Shown here: positions 42,110 through 49,865 of the stretch, piece after piece
Numbering within the stretch: position 1 is the stretch's first letter
How the letters are laid out: each line of letters begins with the position of its first letter
Assembly (NCBI GenBank): GCA_965213735.1
Contig: CBDCAB010000006.1
Coordinates: forward strand, 2,046,001-2,110,000
Origin: CALDTK01 sp965213735
GTDB lineage: Bacteria > Bacteroidota > Bacteroidia > Chitinophagales > Saprospiraceae
Direction: 5' to 3'
DNA: 64,000 bases
The notes under the pieces: generated by a model
What the model saw: the letters and a program-made list of their open reading frames with translations, nothing else
The model's database searches: none
Told to the model about the DNA's origin: nothing
Program-made: the position numbers and the translations under genes

Positions 42110-44926
42110 ATGCCGAAAGACCAATCGATAAAATCCGTCCTTATCATCGGCTCCGGGCCGATCATCATTGGCCAAGCCTGTGAGTTCGACTACTCCGGCA
42201 CCCAGGCTGCGAAGTCGCTCAAGGAAGAAGGCCTCACCGTAGGACTAGTCAATTCGAATCCGGCCACCATCATGACCGACCCGGTGACGGCCGATTATAT
42301 CTACCTGCGGCCGCTCACTGTGGAGAGTCTCGATCAAATCTTGACCGAACAAGCCTTTGATGCCGTGCTACCTACCATGGGTGGCCAGACAGCTCTCAAC
42401 CTCGCCATCGATGCCGGTAAAGTGGGACTGTGGGACAAGCACAATGTGAAGCTCATCGGAGTCGACCTCGCCGCTATCGAACTCACCGAAAATCGGGAAG
42501 CTTTTCGGCAGCACATGATCGACATCGGGCTCAGTGTAGCTACGAGCAAAATTGCGAATTCCTTTCTCGAAGGTAAAGAAGCCGCGCAACGGATTGGCTT
42601 CCCGCTCGTGATCAGACCGAGCTATACCCTCGGTGGCTACGGTGGAGGCTTTTGCCATACACCCCAAGAGTTTGACGAGGCACTGCGGCGCGGCCTAGAC
42701 GCCTCCCCTACCCACGAGGTGCTCGTGGAGCAAGCTGTACTCGGCTGGAAAGAATTCGAGCTCGAGCTCCTGCGCGATGCCAACAACAACGTTGTAATCA
42801 TTTGCACCGTGGAGAACTTCGACCCGATGGGCATCCACACAGGCGACTCCATCACGGTAGCACCAGCCATGACGCTGAGCGACAAAGCTTATCAAGACAT
42901 GCGCAATCAGGCTATCCTAGCCATGCGCTCGCTCGGCAACTTCGCTGGAGGTTGTAATATTCAGTTTTCACAAAACCCCGAAACAGAAGAGTTGATCGTT
43001 ATCGAGATCAACCCACGTGTGAGCCGCTCCTCAGCCTTGGCCTCCAAAGCAACTGGCTATCCTATTGCCAAGGTTGCCGCCAAACTCGCCCTCGGCTACC
43101 ACCTCGATGAGCTGAAAAATCAAATTACCAAGACCACGAGCGCCTATTTCGAGCCAACCCTCGACTATGTAATTGTGAAAATTCCACGCTGGAACTTCTC
43201 CAAGTTTCCAGGAGCTGATCCCGAATTGGGCTTGCAGATGAAATCTGTCGGGGAAGTAATGGGAATTGGCCGCTCCTTTCTGGAGGCGCTCCAAAAGGCC
43301 TGTCAAAGCTTGGAGGATGGTAGAGCGGGCCTTGGTGCCGATGCCAAACCTTTTGTGCGTATAGATGATGTGCTGGCGCGACTAGAGCGTGCCCAAGATG
43401 ATCGCCTCTTTCGCATAAAGGATGCGATGAATCTGGGTATTCCGGTGAGTACAATCCACAAGTTGACCAAGATCGATAAGTGGTTTCTCAACCAGATAAA
43501 GGTGCTCGTCGATGCTGAGGCCGAGCTGGATAAATTGAGGTCTGCCGCAGCCATCGATGCGCCGCACATGATCCGGCTCAAGCGGCTTGGCTACTCGGAT
43601 TTGCAGATTGCCTATGTGCTAAATACGAGCGAAGAAGAAGTCAAGCAACAGCGCGAGGCACTGGGCGTAAGACGCGTATACAAAATGGTAGATACCTGTG
43701 CGGCTGAATTTGCCAGTCACACCAATTACTTCTACTCCACCTTCGATGTCGAGAATGAATCGGTCGTTACTGAGCGCAAAAAAGTAGTGATTTTAGGCTC
43801 TGGTCCCAATCGCATTGGCCAGGGCATCGAGTTCGATTACTGCTGCGTGCATGGCGTACTCGCCGCCAAAGAAGCTGGCTACGAGACCATCATGGTCAAC
43901 TGCAATCCGGAGACCGTTTCTACCGACTTTGACGTAGCCGACAAGTTATACTTCGAGCCCGTGTTTTGGGAACATCTCGAGGCGATACTCGACCATGAAA
44001 AGCCGGAAGGTGTGATCGTGCAGTTGGGCGGCCAAACAGCCCTTAAACTCGCAGAAAAACTCGAGAAAAAGGGCGTCAAGATTATCGGCACCAGCTACGA
44101 GTCCATGGATTTGGCTGAAGACCGTGGCCGCTTCTCCGACCGCTTAAAGGCTCTTGGCATTCCATATCCTCCCTATGGCGTTGCCGATGATGTAGACGAA
44201 GCCAAGCGGGTGGCCAATGAAGTCGGCTATCCGGTGCTGGTGAGGCCGAGCTATGTGCTTGGCGGTCAGCGGATGCGCATCGTCATCAATGACGCTGAAC
44301 TCGAACGCCACGTGTTGAGCATCTATAAGCACATGCCCAACAACAAGGTGCTCATCGATCATTTCCTCGACCGCGCAAAAGAAGCTGAAATTGATGCAAT
44401 CTGCGACGGTGAAGATGTGCACGTGATGGGCATCATGGAGCACATCGAGCCAGCGGGAATTCACTCAGGAGATTCTGCAGCTGTACTGCCAGCTTACTCG
44501 CTGACGGTGGAGGAGCTGGCAACGATGAAGGAGTACGCCGAAACCTTGGCGCGGGACCTACAGATTGTCGGGCTAATCAATATACAATTTGCTATTAAGG
44601 ATGGTCAGGTCTACGTGATCGAAGCCAATCCCCGTGCTTCGCGTACGACACCCTTTATCGCCAAAGCCTACCAAGAGCCATACCTCAAGCATGCCACTCA
44701 CGTGATGCTAGGCTACAAAAAGCTGAAGGATATTTTTATTGATCCACGACCACAGGGCTACGCTATCAAGGTGCCGGTGTTCAGCTTCAATAAGTTTCCG
44801 CACGTGGACAAGCAGCTGGGGCCAGAAATGAAGTCGACAGGCGAAGAGATTCGCTTCGTGAAAGATCTGACAGACCCGTTTTTCCGTAAGTTGCACAGCG
44901 AGCGCAGCATGTACTTGACGCGCTAA
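42110..44926 (+). CDS. carB: Carbamoyl-phosphate synthase large subunit
   Basis: 938 residues. Two homologous ATP-grasp halves: the first with SVLIIGSGPIIIGQACEFDYSGTQ and PSYTLGGYGGGF, the second with KVVILGSGPNRIGQGIEFDYCCVH and PSYVLGGQRMRIV. It makes carbamoyl phosphate for pyrimidines and arginine. It ends at FVKDLTDPFFRKLHSERSMYLTR and lacks the roughly 135-residue C-terminal allosteric (MGS-like) domain of E. coli CarB, as in other Bacteroidota. The small subunit carA is not adjacent. Confidence 0.97.
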   Translation: MPKDQSIKSVLIIGSGPIIIGQACEFDYSGTQAAKSLKEEGLTVGLVNSNPATIMTDPVTADYIYLRPLTVESLDQILTEQAFDAVLPTMGGQTALNLAIDAGKVGLWDKHNVKLIGVDLAAIELTENREAFRQHMIDIGLSVATSKIANSFLEGKEAAQRIGFPLVIRPSYTLGGYGGGFCHTPQEFDEALRRGLDASPTHEVLVEQAVLGWKEFELELLRDANNNVVIICTVENFDPMGIHTGDSITVAPAMTLSDKAYQDMRNQAILAMRSLGNFAGGCNIQFSQNPETEELIVIEINPRVSRSSALASKATGYPIAKVAAKLALGYHLDELKNQITKTTSAYFEPTLDYVIVKIPRWNFSKFPGADPELGLQMKSVGEVMGIGRSFLEALQKACQSLEDGRAGLGADAKPFVRIDDVLARLERAQDDRLFRIKDAMNLGIPVSTIHKLTKIDKWFLNQIKVLVDAEAELDKLRSAAAIDAPHMIRLKRLGYSDLQIAYVLNTSEEEVKQQREALGVRRVYKMVDTCAAEFASHTNYFYSTFDVENESVVTERKKVVILGSGPNRIGQGIEFDYCCVHGVLAAKEAGYETIMVNCNPETVSTDFDVADKLYFEPVFWEHLEAILDHEKPEGVIVQLGGQTALKLAEKLEKKGVKIIGTSYESMDLAEDRGRFSDRLKALGIPYPPYGVADDVDEAKRVANEVGYPVLVRPSYVLGGQRMRIVINDAELERHVLSIYKHMPNNKVLIDHFLDRAKEAEIDAICDGEDVHVMGIMEHIEPAGIHSGDSAAVLPAYSLTVEELATMKEYAETLARDLQIVGLINIQFAIKDGQVYVIEANPRASRTTPFIAKAYQEPYLKHATHVMLGYKKLKDIFIDPRPQGYAIKVPVFSFNKFPHVDKQLGPEMKSTGEEIRFVKDLTDPFFRKLHSERSMYLTR

Positions 44927-44975
44927 ATAGTAAGGGGCGACGCAGCATTAGCAGCTTCACGAACGTTGTAAGGCT

Positions 44976-46259
44976 ATGAAAAATATCTCTTTCTTTCTGC
45001 TCATGTCCTTCGTGGTTTTGGCGACAGCTTGTGAAAAAGACAGCTGCGAGCAAACCTGGACGCAAATGGCTTCTGTGCCCGTGACGCTCAACCGCGCACT
45101 CGTGCAGGATTCTATAGGTTTGGAAGAGCCCATCGACCTGTGCGTTGGCGGCGGCATCTATGCATACGGCGATTATATTTTCATGAACCGCCTAAACGAA
45201 GGCTTTCATATCCTCGACAACAGCAATCCGAGCAATCCCATCAACGTGAAGTTTCTCCGAATTCCCGGAGCAACGCAAATGGCTTTTGTGGAAGGTTTGA
45301 TGGTAGCCAACAGCTATGCCGACCTCGTAACACTGGAGTTTACAGGGCTCGAGAGCGTGCGTATGGTTGCTTCTACGCCCAACTTTCTCCTCGATGAAGC
45401 CTCACTTCCCGTCGACAGCGATCAACTCGTAATAGGATATGAGCTGCAAGAGGTTGAATTTCAAGAAAGCTGTGATGGGAGTGTCCGCGGCGGCTGGGGC
45501 GGATGCACTAGCTGTGATGTACGGTTTGCTAATGTAGACGGTGCTGGGTCAGCCGGGCCACCTACAGTTAATACAGCGGGAAGCATCACCCGTATGGCCT
45601 TTAGCGGCAATAGGCTCTACGTTATTGGCACCTCACGATTGACCACCTACTCGATCCACGAAGGCACCCTCAGTCTCCTTAGCAATGTATCGCAAGGTTG
45701 GGGTATGGAGACAATCCTCGTTCAGGAGGATTTCCTGTACATCGGCGCACAGGGAGGCATGTTCACCTTTTCATTGGCCAACCGCGATGAACCACAATTC
45801 GTGAGCCTCTTCCGTCACTTTACTGGCTGCGATCCAGTGTCTGTCGAAGGCGATATCGCTGTGGTCACCGTGCGTGATGGCTTCAGCTGCGGACAAGAGT
45901 CTTCTAATTTGATGTACGTGCTCAATATGGAAGACAAAACTTCTCCGGTAGAACTGACGCGAGTGGATATGACCAACCCACGTGGAGTAGCACTGTACGA
46001 AGGCTGGATATATGTATGCGATGGTGAGGCCGGCCTGCGGGTGTTTGATCTTGCTGGTGGACCAGTGCAAGAGCTTGCTCAACGTGAGCGGCAGGTGTAT
46101 GATGCTGATGCCATGACCGATGTGGCAGTGTTGCCCTACTCAAGCGGCACAGTACTGCTGAGTGTAGGAGATGACCACCTGAGTCAGTTTGATTTACAGG
46201 ATGACCACCTGATCTCTTTGGTCTCGCGGCTGAGTGCACAGAACTGTATTCAACCTTAG
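44976..46259 (+). CDS. LVIVD-type beta-propeller lipoprotein
   Basis: 427 residues. Lipoprotein signal SFFLLMSFVVLATAC (Cys19). Repeats such as EGFHILDNSNPSNPINV, LNMEDKTSPVELTRVD and EAGLRVFDLAGGPVQEL match LVIVD beta-propeller blades found in surface lipoproteins. Function unknown; probably ligand or polymer binding at the cell surface. A degenerate dispersed motif copy lies in the lipobox codons (VLATAC). The next gene follows after 3 bases and is probably co-transcribed. Confidence 0.78.
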   Translation: MKNISFFLLMSFVVLATACEKDSCEQTWTQMASVPVTLNRALVQDSIGLEEPIDLCVGGGIYAYGDYIFMNRLNEGFHILDNSNPSNPINVKFLRIPGATQMAFVEGLMVANSYADLVTLEFTGLESVRMVASTPNFLLDEASLPVDSDQLVIGYELQEVEFQESCDGSVRGGWGGCTSCDVRFANVDGAGSAGPPTVNTAGSITRMAFSGNRLYVIGTSRLTTYSIHEGTLSLLSNVSQGWGMETILVQEDFLYIGAQGGMFTFSLANRDEPQFVSLFRHFTGCDPVSVEGDIAVVTVRDGFSCGQESSNLMYVLNMEDKTSPVELTRVDMTNPRGVALYEGWIYVCDGEAGLRVFDLAGGPVQELAQRERQVYDADAMTDVAVLPYSSGTVLLSVGDDHLSQFDLQDDHLISLVSRLSAQNCIQP

Positions 46260-46262
46260 CCT

Positions 46263-46901
46263 GTGTCCTTAGTTGAGCCGCTGAAGTGCTTGTCCCTGTG
46301 CGTGCTCGTGCTTTTGCTCCCCACGCTGAGTTTTGCTCAGTCGGCTCCCGATTTGCCAGTTTCTGTACGTGCAAAGGAGAGAGCTGCTCGCAAGGATTCT
46401 ATTGATCGCGGCATTTGGCAAATCGATTTAACGCTTGGCGCAACCAGCTGGGGCGAGGAAAGTCCCTGTAGGTGCAATGCGTTTACCTCACAATTTGGCT
46501 TTGAGTACGTGGCGCCGCTCGGCTGGAGTCTAGGAGCCGCACTCGTGCAAACCGAGACTGGAGCAGTGACGCTAACCCCTGCGCTGCGCGTAGGTTACCG
46601 CCCAGTTACCAAAGTCCGCGGCTGGGATTTTCCGCTAGGAGCGCACTTTCTCATCGGCAGGTCGATTAGCAACCTCGGGCGAGGGAATGTTTTTGCCCCT
46701 ATTGATGATTACAATGGCTTACTTTACGGAGGTCAGCTTACTCTGCTCACGCCGCCCACCCGCAGATCGGCTTTGCGCGGCACTTTAGGCTTTGGCTGGC
46801 TGACCAGCCGCGAAAGAATTACACAAGACTTTTGGGGCTCTGAAAGCAGCATAAAGACTGTGCACAGCGGGTGGAGAATAAGCTTCGGCGTTACCTGGTA
46901 G
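46263..46901 (+). CDS. Predicted outer-membrane or periplasmic protein
   Basis: 212 residues from a GTG start 3 bases after the preceding stop. Signal peptide LSLCVLVLLLPTLSFAQ. Strand-like segments (WQIDLTLGATSWG, LGAALVQTETGAVTLTPALRVGYR, GWRISFGVTW) suggest a small outer-membrane barrel. Not recognised in any named family. Co-transcribed with the LVIVD lipoprotein. Confidence 0.65.
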   Translation: MSLVEPLKCLSLCVLVLLLPTLSFAQSAPDLPVSVRAKERAARKDSIDRGIWQIDLTLGATSWGEESPCRCNAFTSQFGFEYVAPLGWSLGAALVQTETGAVTLTPALRVGYRPVTKVRGWDFPLGAHFLIGRSISNLGRGNVFAPIDDYNGLLYGGQLTLLTPPTRRSALRGTLGFGWLTSRERITQDFWGSESSIKTVHSGWRISFGVTW

Positions 46902-46949
46902 CGCGAGGTGGCCGGATATCGGTCGCCGCAGTTCTGCTACCGGCAATCC

Positions 46950-47245
46950 CTACTTCTGCTGCGTAATTGCGCCAGGTTTGGCTCCGACATACTTCTTATC
47001 GAGCAGCTGAATGATCATCAACTGGCATGGCGCTCCGTGGGATTTCGCCTTCGCCTATTTCCACGGGTTTGCCGACTTGGGTTTCGACAAACCATCCGCC
47101 TGAGAGTGGAATAATGAACTGTGGCTGAGGATTTTCATGCCACTCCCCAACCCAATCAGCGGCTAGCTCAGCAAGCCGAAATCTCCTCCCATGCTTTGCT
47201 GTTCAAATCCTTGAAGCTCGGTGCGCAGTTGCAGGGCATGTTGGT
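46950..47245 (-). pseudogene. Decayed cupin gene fragment
   Basis: The minus strand holds pieces of one cupin-like protein in three frames. Piece one, from about 47245, reads IVNQHALQLRTELQGFE..GGDFGLLS and stops at TAG 47163-47165. A shifted frame from 47160 continues ADWVGEWHENPQPQFIIPLSGGWFVETQVG, then EIGEGEI, the cupin core with its WH and SGGWFVET features. A third frame holds LMIIQLLDKKYVGAKPGA with its stop at 46950-46952. The stretch between the second and third pieces is shorter than in intact cupins, so a deletion is likely as well as frameshifts. It directly follows the DtxR-like gene. Confidence 0.65.
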
Positions 47246-47674
47246 TCACGATCTCCACGTTCCATCCGCATTGGGGATTGGCTCGCCGTGTGGGTCGTGG
47301 GTAGGCAGGCCCAGCAGGTGGTCGAGTCGCTCGATCAACTTTTCTGAGCGCACGTGTTCGAGTTGTTCTGCGACTTCGTGCACCTCTTCATCAGAAAATC
47401 CGAGTCTGGTTGCGAGGAAGGTTTCCCACAGCCGGTGTCGCCGAAAAAGTCCAATTGCTAAGCGTCGCCCTAGTACGGTGAGCCCCCACTGCCCGTGCCG
47501 CTTGAAGTGCACGAGTTCCTTTGTGCGCAGTTTTTTCAGCATGCTGTTGGCTGAGGCTGGCGCTACTGAAAGCGTGGTGGCCACGAGATTAGTCCCCACC
47601 ATTGCCGTCGCATCCTCTGGCATGGCGTGCAGCAGGCATTTGAGGTAATCTTCTTCGTGCTTGGTAGGCGTCAC
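47246..47674 (-). CDS. DtxR/MntR-family metal-responsive regulator, C-terminally short
   Basis: 142 residues from a GTG start. N-terminal winged helix (DATAMVGTNLVATTLSVAPASANSMLKKL) and a metal-binding/dimer domain with HRLWETFLATRLGFS and DEEVHEVAEQLEHVRSEKLIERLDHLLG. It ends HGEPIPNADGTWRS, just where the FeoA-like domain of the usual longer Bacteroidota proteins would begin. It therefore resembles MntR (142 residues in Bacillus) in length, but the end runs into the decayed cupin locus, so truncation is possible. Likely regulates Mn/Fe uptake. Confidence 0.82.
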   Translation of the reverse strand: MTPTKHEEDYLKCLLHAMPEDATAMVGTNLVATTLSVAPASANSMLKKLRTKELVHFKRHGQWGLTVLGRRLAIGLFRRHRLWETFLATRLGFSDEEVHEVAEQLEHVRSEKLIERLDHLLGLPTHDPHGEPIPNADGTWRS

Positions 47675-47786
47675 GGTGGGAAGCTACACATCGTGCCGCT
47701 GATATGGTGTTGATTCCCGGTGCAGGCAGGCAATATTTAGCTCTACGGCTGATTGTTAATTCTCCAGTAAAGTCGACCAGTAGCTT

Positions 47787-48353
47787 ATGTCATCGTTTCA
47801 GCCCGAATCGCTCGCAGCTTGGGAAGCCTGGCTGGAGCAACATCATGAGCAGGCGGGCAGTACCTGGATTGTACTTGGCAAGAAAGGGAGCGGTTTGCCT
47901 GAGCTTGATTTTAAGGAAGTCGTTGCCACGGCTCTTGCTTTTGGCTGGGTGGATAGCCTGCCAAACAAGATCGATGACAAGCGCTATAAAGTGCGTTTTA
48001 GCCCCAGAAATCCCAAAAGCAACTGGAGTGCTGTAAATAAGGCTATTATTGCTCGGCTACGTGCTGAGGGTAGACTGCGACCTGCTGGAGAGGCCCTTGT
48101 AGCTTACGCCAAAACCCATGGCCAGTGGGATGCGCTCAATGATGTGGATGAGCTCGTCATTCACGCTGATTTAGCAGCAGCTTTCGCCAAAACCCCACAT
48201 GCCCGCAGCCATTGGGAAGCCTTCCCACCCTCAGTGAAACGAGGCATTTTGGAGTGGATTTATACAGCTAAACGTCCCGCCACTAGAGCTAAACGCATCG
48301 CAGAAACCGCATCGCTTGCAGAGCAGAATAAGCGGGCGAATCAGTGGAGGTGA
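47787..48353 (+). CDS. YdeI/OmpD-associated family protein
   Basis: 188 residues. Typical features: AWEAWLEQHHEQAGSTWIVLGKKGSG, VATALAFGWVDSLPNKID, RFSPRNPKSNWSAVNK, and a late FAKTPHARSHWEAFPPSVKRGILEWI. Members are small cytoplasmic proteins linked with stress or bacteriocin protection; activity uncertain. Two copies of the dispersed motif encode AYAKTH and AFAKTP 66 bases apart. The 3' end is followed at once by the heptanucleotide array region. Confidence 0.85.
   Translation: MSSFQPESLAAWEAWLEQHHEQAGSTWIVLGKKGSGLPELDFKEVVATALAFGWVDSLPNKIDDKRYKVRFSPRNPKSNWSAVNKAIIARLRAEGRLRPAGEALVAYAKTHGQWDALNDVDELVIHADLAAAFAKTPHARSHWEAFPPSVKRGILEWIYTAKRPATRAKRIAETASLAEQNKRANQWR
48178..48193 (-). repeat. 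Dispersed motif copy (16 of 17)
   Basis: CAGCTTTCGCCAAAAC, inside the YdeI-like gene, read as AFAKTP. A weaker copy (AGCTTACGCCAAAAC) is at 48111-48125 in the same gene. Confidence 0.75.
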
Positions 48354-48388
48354 ATGAGGGGATGTAGGTGATTAGGCTCTCACTTCTC

Positions 48389-48548
48389 ATTTCCCGTTTC
48401 CCACTTCCCATTTCCCACTTCCCATTTCCCATTTCCCACTTCCCACTTCCCATTTCCCACTTCCCATTTCCCACTTCCCATTTCCCACTTCCCACTTCCC
48501 ACTTCCCATTTCCCACTTCCCACTTCCCACCTCCCACTTCCCATTTCT
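48389..48548 (-). repeat. Long heptanucleotide tandem array (YTTCCCA)
   Basis: About 22 units of CTTCCCA or TTTCCCA in perfect 7-base phase, with rare variants (CCTCCCA). Minus strand TGGGAAR. It occupies the start of a 412-base gene-free stretch (48354-48765). Because 7 is not a multiple of 3, all frames stay open on both strands; this is not coding evidence. Confidence 0.9.
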
Positions 48549-48560
48549 CACAGTCCGGCT

Positions 48561-48637
48561 GACGTCGTCCTACCGCGCAGGAAGAGCCGCGGCATTTTGA
48601 GTACATATCTATTTGGGTAGCTCGGTAGAACGACGTC
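48561..48637. repeat. 15-bp inverted repeat
   Basis: GACGTCGTCCTACCG at 48561-48575 is matched by CGGTAGAACGACGTC at 48623-48637 (one mismatch), separated by 47 bases holding GCCGCGGC. A small mobile-like or transcript structure is possible; no target duplication was recognised. Confidence 0.6.
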
Positions 48638-48667
48638 TACTTTTACTGCGGTGCAGGCACGTTCTTG

Positions 48668-48765
48668 CGCCGCAGGCATCCCGCCGGAGGCAAATCCATC
48701 CCATCTGCAGCGCCGCAGGCCACCCGCCGGAGGCCTCCCCGCCGGAGGCTTCCCCGCCGGAGGCC
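48668..48765. repeat. GC-rich short repeats (CCGCCGGAGGC)
   Basis: CCGCCGGAGGC at 48681, 48724, 48739 and 48754; the last three have a 15-base period. The composite GCGCCGCAGGC plus CCGCCGGAGGC occurs twice. It ends at the stop codon of the sugar isomerase gene. Confidence 0.8.
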
Positions 48766-49761
48766 CTAATATCTTTCCAACAAGCGCTTCGTCGCAACTA
48801 TCCCCTCCCGCTCGGGCAGCTCAGTGCCTTCATATTCTACCCCAACAAAGCCGCGGTAGCCGTACGTCCTCACAGTATCGAGCATGCGCGCATAGTCGAT
48901 AGAGGTCTCCTCGCCAGTTGCATCGAAGGCATAGGATTTAGCGCTCACCGCATGGGTATATGGCATCCACATCGCTACAGCAGCGTAGGTACTGTCGCTA
49001 GGTACGCGGTCGAGACAGTTAGACCAATCACCAGGCGCATGTTTGCGGCAGAAGTTGCCAAAGTCGGGCAATATGCCAACATTAGGCAGCCCAACAGTAG
49101 CCATGACATCAGCTAGCCACACTGGGTCGGAAGAGTAGCCGCCATGGTTTTCGACAACAACATTGACTTCCTTAGGCTGAGCATAAGCACCCAATTCGCG
49201 CAAGCTTTTGACTGCCTGAGTTTTGACCTCTGCCTTTGATCCCTGACCTCCTGCATTGACGCGAATAGTTGGAATTCCACTTCCCCAGGCTGCATCTATC
49301 CAGTGCTTGTGATTCTCTACCGCCTGCAGGCGCTCTAGCTCGTTTGAGTTGCCGAGATCGCCTTCGCCATCTATCATGATTAGCACCTCCTCCACCCCTG
49401 CCGCTCGGGCCTTGGCATCGAGTTTACTCATGAGTTCCATTACCGATTTACCGTGTTCGCTGCCCGACTTTATATCATCAGCATAAATTCCACTTACATA
49501 CTCTACTCCCTCAAAGCCCAGCGCCTTGGCGTCAGCTGCAAAGTTGTACGGATCTTCCCCCTCTTCGAGATATGCGCGGTGCAAAGACCACTGTGCTAGA
49601 CTCATTTTTAATGGTCCCTCAAAGCGCTGAGGTGCCTCAACTTCTGGTGTGGCTAGCTCTGGAGTTTCTGCTACAGTCTCCTGAGTCTCTGGTGAATCAT
49701 TACAAGATAAACACAGCCAACTGCAGGCAAGAAAAATTAGGAGTTGCTTGATGATTAACAT
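48766..49761 (-). CDS. Sugar phosphate isomerase/epimerase-type TIM-barrel lipoprotein
   Basis: 331 residues with a lipoprotein signal (LLIFLACSWLCLSC) and a Thr/Glu/Pro linker, then a xylose-isomerase-like TIM barrel: KMSLAQWSLHRAY, ALGFEGVEYVSG, IRVNAGG, VVVENHGG, ILPDFGNF, FVGVEYEG. Conserved acidic and histidine residues for a metal site are visible in VVVENHGG and PDFG. In context it may isomerise, epimerise or dehydrate a keto-sugar in the periplasm. A short gap with a dispersed motif copy separates it from the MFS transporter gene. Confidence 0.85.
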   Translation of the reverse strand: MLIIKQLLIFLACSWLCLSCNDSPETQETVAETPELATPEVEAPQRFEGPLKMSLAQWSLHRAYLEEGEDPYNFAADAKALGFEGVEYVSGIYADDIKSGSEHGKSVMELMSKLDAKARAAGVEEVLIMIDGEGDLGNSNELERLQAVENHKHWIDAAWGSGIPTIRVNAGGQGSKAEVKTQAVKSLRELGAYAQPKEVNVVVENHGGYSSDPVWLADVMATVGLPNVGILPDFGNFCRKHAPGDWSNCLDRVPSDSTYAAVAMWMPYTHAVSAKSYAFDATGEETSIDYARMLDTVRTYGYRGFVGVEYEGTELPEREGIVATKRLLERY

Positions 49762-49818
49762 GGTGGCAAATTATTCCGCGATGAGCGGAGAGTGAAATAC
49801 CTCAGCATGAAAGGTGAG

Positions 49819-49835
49819 GTTTTGGCGAAAGCTGA
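49819..49835 (+). repeat. Dispersed motif copy, perfect 17-mer, intergenic
   Basis: GTTTTGGCGAAAGCTGA between two minus-strand genes; shows that the motif is not explained by protein coding. It directly follows a 6-bp hairpin (ACCTCA / TGAGGT). Confidence 0.8.
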
Positions 49836-49865
49836 ACACTTCTGGGGCTGATGCTGATAGAACAT

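Noticed and set aside
46908..47114. 68-codon plus-strand open frame after the small barrel gene
   Set aside because: Covers the decayed cupin region on the other strand and has no protein-like features.
48289..48606. Open frames on both strands through the heptanucleotide array
   Set aside because: A 7-base period without stops keeps every frame open on both strands; the peptide is only a repeated G-K-W-E pattern.
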